A program made the translations under genes and the position numbers. From NCBI GenBank assembly GCA_050697155.1, contig JBOGZD010000085.1, positions 1-12,394 of the forward strand: 12,394 nt of DNA, written 5' to 3'. This DNA is from JBOGZD01 sp050697155. GTDB lineage: Bacteria > Actinomycetota > Thermoleophilia > Solirubrobacterales > 70-9. The notes under the pieces are model-generated. The model worked only from the letters and a program-made list of their open reading frames with translations, was not told where the DNA came from and searched no databases. This document shows positions 7,978 to 12,394 of the stretch, in pieces; the stretch's first letter is position 1; every line of letters begins with the position of its first letter.

Positions 7978-8026
7978 CGAACTGATCGGAGTTACGCGCT
8001 AGGCGAACGCGAGGCCGATCAGTTCG
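7978..8026. terminator. 12-bp inverted repeat between convergent genes
   Basis: CGAACTGATCGG (7978-7989) is repeated in perfect inversion as CCGATCAGTTCG (8015-8026) across a 25-nt spacer. It begins directly after the GDPD stop codon, and its right arm covers the stop codon of the endonuclease III gene. It could fold in both convergent transcripts as a bidirectional terminator, but the loop is long and neither side has a T-run. Confidence 0.45.
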
Positions 8027-8693
8027 GCGTTGGCCTATGGCCACGGGAAGCGGCGCGCAGTTGACGGTAGTACGGGCACATCCGCCGCAGCGCGCAGGCG
8101 TCGCAGCGCGGGCGCGGGCGGCAGACGAGGCGCCCGTGCTCGATCAGGTTGATGTGCAGCTCGTAGGCGTCGGCGGGATCGGTGATCCGCAGCATCTCGT
8201 CGTGGGCGAGTTCGAACGAGGCACGCTCCGGGAACAGCCCGAGCCTGCCGCCGACCCGGTAGACGTGGGTGTCGACCGGTATCTCGGGGCGGCCGAGGGC
8301 GAAGAGCAGCACGCAGGCCGCGGTCTTTCTCCCCACGCCCGGGAGCGCCACCAGGTATTCGATCGCTTCGTCGCGCGGCGCCTCGGCGAGCCAGTCGAGG
8401 TCCGCCTCGCCGCGCTCGTTCTCGATTCGGCGCAGCGCTTCCTGGATCCGCGGCCCCTTGGTCTCGGCCAAACCGCCGGGGCGGATCGCCTCGACGACCC
8501 GCTCGAGCGGCGCGTCCCGGACCTGCTCCCAGGTCGGAAACCGCCGGCGCAGCCGCTCGTAGGCGACGTCGCGGTTGGTGTCGGAGGTGTTCTGGGAGAG
8601 GATCGTCCGCACGAGCTCGGCGATCGGGTGGCCGTGTGGGTGGTTGGGCTTGGGCCCGTAGAGCTCGCGCAGCCGGTCGCGGATCGCGCGCAC
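8019..8693 (-). CDS. nth: Endonuclease III, HhH-GPD DNA glycosylase/AP lyase
   Basis: The product is 224 aa from GTG 8693. It removes oxidised pyrimidines in base-excision repair. The helix-hairpin-helix LPGVGRKTA (117-125) includes the catalytic Lys123, and the catalytic Asp141 lies in VDTHVYRV. Four cysteines (C191, C197, C200, C206) form the C-terminal 4Fe-4S loop. Their spacing is C-x5-C-x2-C-x5-C, one residue shorter in the first gap than E. coli Nth. The early SQNTSDTNRD motif (about 33-42) replaces the Nth LSAQATDxxVN. The start is uncertain: the frame is open to ATG 8855, inside the divergent hydrolase, and TTG 8747 would add 18 residues. GTG 8693 puts VRAIRDRLRELYG where family members begin. 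It diverges from the hydrolase and converges on the GDPD. Confidence 0.9.
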   Translation of the reverse strand: MRAIRDRLRELYGPKPNHPHGHPIAELVRTILSQNTSDTNRDVAYERLRRRFPTWEQVRDAPLERVVEAIRPGGLAETKGPRIQEALRRIENERGEADLDWLAEAPRDEAIEYLVALPGVGRKTAACVLLFALGRPEIPVDTHVYRVGGRLGLFPERASFELAHDEMLRITDPADAYELHINLIEHGRLVCRPRPRCDACALRRMCPYYRQLRAASRGHRPTPN

Positions 8694-8796
8694 CCGCGCT
8701 CGGCGCGGTCGCCGCCAGCCCTCGATCGCCTGCGCTCGCGCCGCCAAACCGCGGCCAGGATAGTTTCCGGCGCCGTGGCGAAGTGCTCGGCAACGG

Positions 8797-8836
8797 GTGA
8801 GCGGTTGAGGGCCCCATGGACCCCCTGAGCGCTCAC
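8797..8836. promoter_or_regulatory. Imperfect 40-bp dyad centred on the hydrolase start codon
   Basis: GTGAGCG (8797-8803) and CGCTCAC (8830-8836) are perfect inverted arms. Inside them, GGG (8809-8811) pairs with CCC (8822-8824), and CCATGG (8814-8819) is itself palindromic. About 14 of 20 symmetric positions are complementary and the axis falls within the ATG. In RNA this would bury the Shine-Dalgarno GAGGG and the start codon. In DNA it could be an operator. The rest of the 122-nt gap from 8694 shows nothing clear. Confidence 0.3.
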
Positions 8837-9658
8837 TGGCGCCTCGAGGAGACATTCGTCGACGTCGACGGCGTCCGTGTTTTCGTGCGCCGGATCCCGG
8901 GCGAGGGGGCTCCGGCCGTGTTCGTGCACGGCAACCCGACCCATTCGGAGGACTGGCTGCCGTTCCTCGAGCGCATGCGCGGCCCGGCGATCGCCTTCGA
9001 CCTCCCGGGCTGGGGGGCGTCGGATACGCCCGATCCCGGCGAGTTCGACTACACGATGCACGGTCTCGCGCGCTTCTTCGGCAGCTGCCTCGACGCCCTG
9101 GCGGTCGGCGATTACAAGCTGGTGGTCCACGACTGGGGTGGGCTGGCGCTGATCCGAGCCCAGGCCGACCCCGAGCGGGTCAGACGGCTGGTCCTCTTCA
9201 ACACGGTGCCGCTGCTGCCCGGATATCGCTGGCACTGGATCGCGCGCTATGCGTGGCGCCGGCGGGGCGTGGGCGAGCTCGCCAACCTGCTGGTGACCAA
9301 GCCCGCGTTGCGCCTGATTTCCCTCCAGGCTTCACCCCGGCGGGGGCAGATGCCCGCCGAGTTCCTCGAGCTGATCTGGCGCCACTGGCGGCGCGGCACC
9401 TGGCCCGCGCTGCTGGTCCTCTATCGCTCCGGGGACCCCGATGCGCTGGAGGCTGCCGGCCGCCGGCTCGGCGAGCTTCGCTGCCCCGCCCTGGTGCTCG
9501 CCGCCGGGCGCGATCCCTACATCCCCGGGCGCTTCGGTCGCCTCTACGCCGAGCGGCTGCCGAACGCGGAGCTGGTCGAGCTCGACGACGCCGGCCACTG
9601 GGCCTGGCTCGACCGCCCTGACGTCATCCCGCGCGTCGTGGAGTTCCTCGAGGATTAG
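8816..9658 (+). CDS. Alpha/beta hydrolase, haloalkane dehalogenase-like
   Basis: The product is 280 aa, a cytoplasmic alpha/beta hydrolase with a helical cap (about 135-215). HGNPT (38-42) forms the oxyanion region, and the nucleophile elbow is VVHDWGG with Asp106, not Ser. The probable acid is Asp233 in GRDPYIP and the base His261 in AGHWAW. An Asp nucleophile followed by Trp107, together with Asn40 in HGNP, is the halide-binding pattern of haloalkane dehalogenases. Epoxide hydrolases share the Asp but usually have HGFP/HGWP. Dehalogenation is therefore the first guess, with the physiological substrate unknown. ATG 8816 has Shine-Dalgarno GAGGG 5 nt upstream. The PAP2 gene follows after 57 nt but seems to have its own promoter. 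Confidence 0.82.
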   Translation: MDPLSAHWRLEETFVDVDGVRVFVRRIPGEGAPAVFVHGNPTHSEDWLPFLERMRGPAIAFDLPGWGASDTPDPGEFDYTMHGLARFFGSCLDALAVGDYKLVVHDWGGLALIRAQADPERVRRLVLFNTVPLLPGYRWHWIARYAWRRRGVGELANLLVTKPALRLISLQASPRRGQMPAEFLELIWRHWRRGTWPALLVLYRSGDPDALEAAGRRLGELRCPALVLAAGRDPYIPGRFGRLYAERLPNAELVELDDAGHWAWLDRPDVIPRVVEFLED

Positions 9659-9697
9659 TGGAGGGTTAGCCGTACACGTCGGCGTTTACGGCGCCTT

Positions 9698-9703
9698 TAC
9701 AAT
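9698..9703 (+). promoter_or_regulatory. -10 box of a short-leader promoter for the PAP2 gene
   Basis: TACAAT matches the TATAAT consensus at five of six positions in the 57-nt gap before the PAP2 ATG (9716). Transcription starting 6-8 nt downstream would leave a leader of only about 5-7 nt. This agrees with the absence of any Shine-Dalgarno before the ATG and suggests a leaderless or near-leaderless mRNA. No strong -35 is visible, though TACACG (9673-9678) is 19 nt away. Confidence 0.4.
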
Positions 9704-9715
9704 CTCGCCCACCTC

Positions 9716-10492
9716 ATGGGGCGCGTGGGTGCGACGATCAACGGTTGGCTGCCGAAGGGATTCTTCGATGCGGTTCGCCAGCTACTGCTCTTCTTCCTCG
9801 TCTACCAGGGGTACCAGGTGGTGCGCGGGATCACCGACGGAGGCGACGAGATCGCCTTCGCAAACGCCGAGCGGCTGATCGACATCGAGCGCTCGCTGGG
9901 TGCGTTCTTCGAGCCCGGCTTCCAGCAGGCCTTGCTCGATCAGACCTGGTTGATCGACGCGGCGAACTTCATGTACATGAACTCGCACTTCGTCATCACG
10001 ACGACTTTCCTGGCCTGGCTCTACCTGTTCCGCAACGAGCATTTCTACTTCGTGCGCAACATGTTCATGGTCGCGATGGCGCTCGCCCTGGTCGGCTACG
10101 CGCTCTACCCGACCGCGCCGCCCCGGCTGATGCCCGAGGAGGGCTTCACCGACACGATCGCGCTGTTCACCGGCGTCGCCCAGGACGACGAGACCGTGAG
10201 CCTGCTCGTCAACCAGTACGCCGCGGTGCCGAGCATGCACATCGCCTTCTCGCTGATGATCGCCGTCCCGGGGATGACCCTTACCCGGAGCTCCCTCGCC
10301 CGCGCGGTCTGGACGGCCTACCCGCTGATCGTCCTCTTTGTCATCACCGTGACCGGCAACCACTTCTGGCTCGACGCGGCCGCCGGCGCCGCGGTCGCCT
10401 GCCTGGCGGCGATCACCGCCCGCCAGCTCGCCCGCCTCCGCCCCGCCGCGTGGGCCTGGCCCTCCGAGGCCCCGCAGCAGGCAACGGCGTAA
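9716..10492 (+). CDS. PAP2_3-type integral membrane phosphatase (Aur1/inositol-lipid enzyme family)
   Basis: The product is 258 aa with about six membrane segments (about 18-36, 82-104, 112-131, 172-187, 198-213, 219-236). The three PAP2 signature regions appear as YPTAPPRLMP (131-140), AAVPSMH with His175 (169-175) and GNHFWLD with His216 and Asp220 (214-220). Histidine attack on a lipid phosphate is the family chemistry. The PxAPPRLMPxxGFxDT style and the PSMH motif belong to PAP2_3, which includes yeast inositol phosphorylceramide synthase Aur1 and bacterial relatives. The next two genes make inositol phosphate and join it to lipid, so this enzyme could remove or transfer inositol-linked phosphate. 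That role is inference. It lacks a Shine-Dalgarno and seems to be read from a very short leader. Confidence 0.85.
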   Translation: MGRVGATINGWLPKGFFDAVRQLLLFFLVYQGYQVVRGITDGGDEIAFANAERLIDIERSLGAFFEPGFQQALLDQTWLIDAANFMYMNSHFVITTTFLAWLYLFRNEHFYFVRNMFMVAMALALVGYALYPTAPPRLMPEEGFTDTIALFTGVAQDDETVSLLVNQYAAVPSMHIAFSLMIAVPGMTLTRSSLARAVWTAYPLIVLFVITVTGNHFWLDAAAGAAVACLAAITARQLARLRPAAWAWPSEAPQQATA

Positions 10493-10621
10493 TAGCTTCC
10501 TTGAATCGCCTCTGATCCCACACGCGGCCGGCCCGCGAGCGCCGCTGAGTGGCGGGGATACGCCCGCGACCGGCTGATCGAGTCGCGGCTGACGCCGAAC
10601 GCGATCTCGATCACCGGGCTG

Positions 10622-11140
10622 GTGCTGAACATCGCCGCCGCGGTGCTCATCACCCAGCGCCTCTTCTTCCTCGGCGGCGTCGCCTTCATCGTCGGCTCGA
10701 TCATGGACACGCTCGACGGCACCTACTCGCGGATGTCGGGCAAGGGGACCATGTTCGGCGCCTTCCTCGACTCGACCCTGGACCGGATCGAGGAGGGGGT
10801 GGTGCTGACCGCGGTTGCCTGGTACTTCGCCGACGAGGGCGAGCCGGTCGCCGCTGCGGCGTGCGTCCTGACCGTGCTCGGCTCGCTGATGGTCTCCTAC
10901 ACCCGCGCCCGGGCGGAGGCGCTCGGGGTCGAGTGCAAGGTCGGCATCGCGACCCGGCCGGTGCGGGTGGTGATCCTCTCGGCCGGGCTCGTGTTCGCCA
11001 AGGGCGCGGGGCTGTTCGACGCCGAGCTGCTGGCGCCCTCGATCTACGTGCTCGCGGTCCTGACCGCGTTCACGGTCGGCCAGCGGGTCTGGCACGTGCG
11101 CAGCCAGTTGCGGCTCGCCGAGACGCGCGCCGAGATGTAA
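10622..11140 (+). CDS. CDP-alcohol phosphatidyltransferase, PIP-synthase-like
   Basis: The listed start is the first standard codon in frame (GTG 10622), giving 172 aa. The conserved protein clearly begins earlier: RDRLIESRLTPNAISITG is encoded in the same frame from about 10565, and the frame is open from an in-frame TGA at 10502, yet no ATG, GTG or TTG lies between. The CDP-alcohol motif is D29-x2-D32-G-x2-S-R-x8-G-x3-D50-x3-D54, with Ser where the consensus has Ala. Several membrane helices follow. SYTRARAEALGVECKVGIATRPVR (92-115) resembles the inositol-phosphate-binding part of actinobacterial and archaeal inositol-phosphate lipid synthases. It probably makes phosphatidylinositol phosphate from CDP-diacylglycerol and inositol-1-phosphate, supplied by ino1 65 nt downstream. 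The substrate is inferred from this motif and the neighbour. Confidence 0.82.
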   Translation: MLNIAAAVLITQRLFFLGGVAFIVGSIMDTLDGTYSRMSGKGTMFGAFLDSTLDRIEEGVVLTAVAWYFADEGEPVAAAACVLTVLGSLMVSYTRARAEALGVECKVGIATRPVRVVILSAGLVFAKGAGLFDAELLAPSIYVLAVLTAFTVGQRVWHVRSQLRLAETRAEM

Positions 11141-11154
11141 CCGAAGCTGGCACA

Positions 11155-11174
11155 GTGGGTAGTAGGCCACCCAC
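11155..11174 (+). promoter_or_regulatory. Small hairpin or operator before ino1
   Basis: A 6-bp inverted repeat, GTGGGT-N8-ACCCAC, lies in the 65-nt gap between the PIP-synthase-like stop (11140) and the ino1 Shine-Dalgarno. It could be a weak terminator, a processing hairpin that changes the ratio of the two proteins, or an operator. There is no T-run. Confidence 0.3.
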
Positions 11175-11187
11175 CCGCACCCGCCGC

Positions 11188-11193
11188 AGGAGG
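11188..11193 (+). promoter_or_regulatory. Strong ino1 ribosome binding site, wide spacing
   Basis: AGGAGG, a perfect Shine-Dalgarno core, ends 12 nt before ATG 11206. The spacing is wider than usual, but no other in-frame start lies closer. It fixes the ino1 start against the much longer open frame, which continues back to 10549 over the preceding gene. Confidence 0.7.
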
Positions 11194-11205
11194 ATCTCGT
11201 CTGCC

Positions 11206-12390
11206 ATGAACCCGGACACCGACCAGCCCACCGACGGAGCGAGCTCGAACGGGCGGTATCTCGACGACGGCAAGGTCCGTGTCGCGATCGTGGGTGTCGG
11301 CAACTGCGCGAACGCCTTCGTCCAGGGGGTCACCTACTACAAGGACGCCGACCCGGCTCAGGGCGTCCCCGGCCTGATGCACGTCGACCTCGGCGGGTAC
11401 CACGTGCGCGACATCGAGTTCGTCGCCGCCTTCGACATCGACGCCGACAAGGTCGGCAAGGACCTCTCGGAGGCGATCTGGGCGGGCCAGAACGACACGA
11501 TCAAGTTCGCCGAGGTGGCGAAGCTCGGGGTCGAGGTCCATCGCGGGATGACCCATGACGGGCTCGGCAAGTACCTGAAGCAGAAGATCACCAAGGCCCC
11601 CGGCGAGACCGCCGACATCGTCGGCATCCTGCGCGAGACCAAGGCGGACGTGCTGGTCTGCTACCTGCCGGTCGGCTCGGAGGACGCGACCAAGTGGTAC
11701 GTCGAGCAGGCGCTACGTGCGGAGGTCGGGTTCGTCAACTGCCTGCCGGTGTTCATCGCCCGCGAGGACTACTGGGACAAGCGCTTCAACGAGGCGGGGT
11801 TGCCGATCATCGGCGACGACATCAAGTCCCAGGTCGGGGCCACGATCGTCCATCGCCAGCTCGCCCGGCTGTTCCACGAGCGCGGCGTGCACATGGCCCG
11901 CACCAGCCAGCTAAACGTCGGCGGCAACATGGACTTCTTCAACATGCTCGAGCGCGAGCGCCTCGACTCGAAGAAGGAGTCGAAGACCAACGCGGTCACC
12001 TCGATCATGGGCCACGAGTTGCCCGAGGACGACGTCCACGTCGGCCCCTCCGACTACGTGCCCTGGCTCACCGATCGCAAGTGGGCCCACATCAGGATCG
12101 AGGGCCAGTCGTTCGGCGACGTGCCCTTGAACCTCGAGCTGAAGCTCGAGGTCTGGGACTCCCCGAACTCGGCCGGGATCGTGATCGACGCGGTGCGGAT
12201 CATCAAGCTCGCCCTCAACGACGGCGTTGCCGGCCAGCTCGACGGCCCCTCCAGCTACCTGATGAAGTCGCCGCACGACCAGCGCCCCGACGACGAGGCC
12301 CGCACGCTCACCGAGGCGTTCATCGCCGAGCACGCCCGCATGGGCGCCGGCGAGCGGGCGAAGGAACTCGCCGCCGAGCAGCGCAACTAG
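11206..12390 (+). CDS. ino1: Myo-inositol-1-phosphate synthase
   Basis: The product is 394 aa, slightly longer than the ~360-370 aa actinobacterial enzymes because of a polar N-terminal tail (1-22) and an acidic/Ala-rich end. It converts glucose-6-phosphate to 1L-myo-inositol-1-phosphate using bound NAD. The Rossmann motif VAIVGVGNCANAFVQG (26-41) binds NAD. ADVLVCYLPVGS (147-158), GDDIKSQVGATIVHR (203-217), QLNVGGNMDFFNM (235-247), SIMGHEL (266-272) and DYVPWLTDRKWAHIRIEG (283-300) follow the actinobacterial and archaeal MIPS pattern and include the catalytic lysine region. In actinobacteria the product feeds phosphatidylinositol and, in some, mycothiol. The PIP-synthase-like gene just upstream points to lipid. 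The start follows AGGAGG, and the gene ends four bases before the window edge. Confidence 0.95.
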   Translation: MNPDTDQPTDGASSNGRYLDDGKVRVAIVGVGNCANAFVQGVTYYKDADPAQGVPGLMHVDLGGYHVRDIEFVAAFDIDADKVGKDLSEAIWAGQNDTIKFAEVAKLGVEVHRGMTHDGLGKYLKQKITKAPGETADIVGILRETKADVLVCYLPVGSEDATKWYVEQALRAEVGFVNCLPVFIAREDYWDKRFNEAGLPIIGDDIKSQVGATIVHRQLARLFHERGVHMARTSQLNVGGNMDFFNMLERERLDSKKESKTNAVTSIMGHELPEDDVHVGPSDYVPWLTDRKWAHIRIEGQSFGDVPLNLELKLEVWDSPNSAGIVIDAVRIIKLALNDGVAGQLDGPSSYLMKSPHDQRPDDEARTLTEAFIAEHARMGAGERAKELAAEQRN

Positions 12391-12394
12391 CGCC

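Noticed and set aside
8694..8855. Longer endonuclease III starting at ATG 8855
   Set aside because: It would run 40 nt into the divergent hydrolase gene and add 54 unconserved residues. TTG 8747 remains possible.
10549..11205. Extension of ino1 back to GTG 10549
   Set aside because: The translation of this part is out of frame with the membrane phosphotransferase and has no motif. Ino1 homology and a perfect Shine-Dalgarno set the start at 11206.

Overview
The window is a GC-rich stretch (roughly 70% by eye) from a chromosome that looks actinobacterial. The best clue is the gene order dnaK-grpE-dnaJ-hspR, with an HspR-type MerR repressor closing the operon, which is the actinobacterial arrangement. 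GTG starts, dense packing, and an inositol-phosphate synthase next to a CDP-alcohol phosphotransferase agree. A deep-branching class such as Thermoleophilia (Solirubrobacterales) is my guess from the protein flavour; nothing in the window proves it. I see no mobile element, CRISPR array, tRNA or rRNA.

Layout, left to right. Positions 1-311 (-) hold the 5' part of a small membrane protein that runs off the edge. Positions 421-1305 (+) encode an exported serine hydrolase with a beta-lactamase-like fold. Then comes the chaperone operon on the minus strand, 5591 down to 1356: dnaK, grpE, dnaJ, hspR, with overlaps or 9-nt gaps between genes. A membrane-anchored monohaem cytochrome c (6133-5660, -) lies upstream of it. 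Divergent from that are a CmoB-like methyltransferase (6246-7037, +) and, behind a 154-nt regulatory-looking gap, a glycerophosphodiester phosphodiesterase (7192-7977, +). An endonuclease III (8693-8019, -) converges on the latter and diverges from a haloalkane-dehalogenase-like hydrolase (8816-9658, +). The right end is a three-gene (+) cluster: a PAP2_3 integral-membrane phosphatase (9716-10492), a phosphatidylinositol-phosphate-synthase-like CDP-alcohol phosphotransferase (to 11140) and myo-inositol-1-phosphate synthase (11206-12390).

How they work together. The minus-strand operon is a complete Hsp70 machine plus its own repressor. The right-hand cluster reads as a phosphatidylinositol pathway: Ino1 makes inositol-1-phosphate, the CDP-alcohol enzyme joins it to CDP-diacylglycerol to give phosphatidylinositol phosphate, and the adjacent PAP2 enzyme is a natural candidate for removing the phosphate. 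GlpQ may recycle lipid headgroups and has a perfect CRP-type core site upstream.

The items most worth a second look are: (1) a paired, inverted palindromic repeat (BIME- or RPE-like) read in frame inside the N-terminus of grpE; (2) the PAP2-PIPS-Ino1 neighbourhood; (3) the lack of any standard start codon for the conserved N-terminus of the PIPS-like gene, repairable by losing one G from a GGGG run; (4) two GTGTG/CACAC palindromes in the glpQ upstream region; and (5) a dnaK upstream dyad that is not the HspR HAIR consensus.
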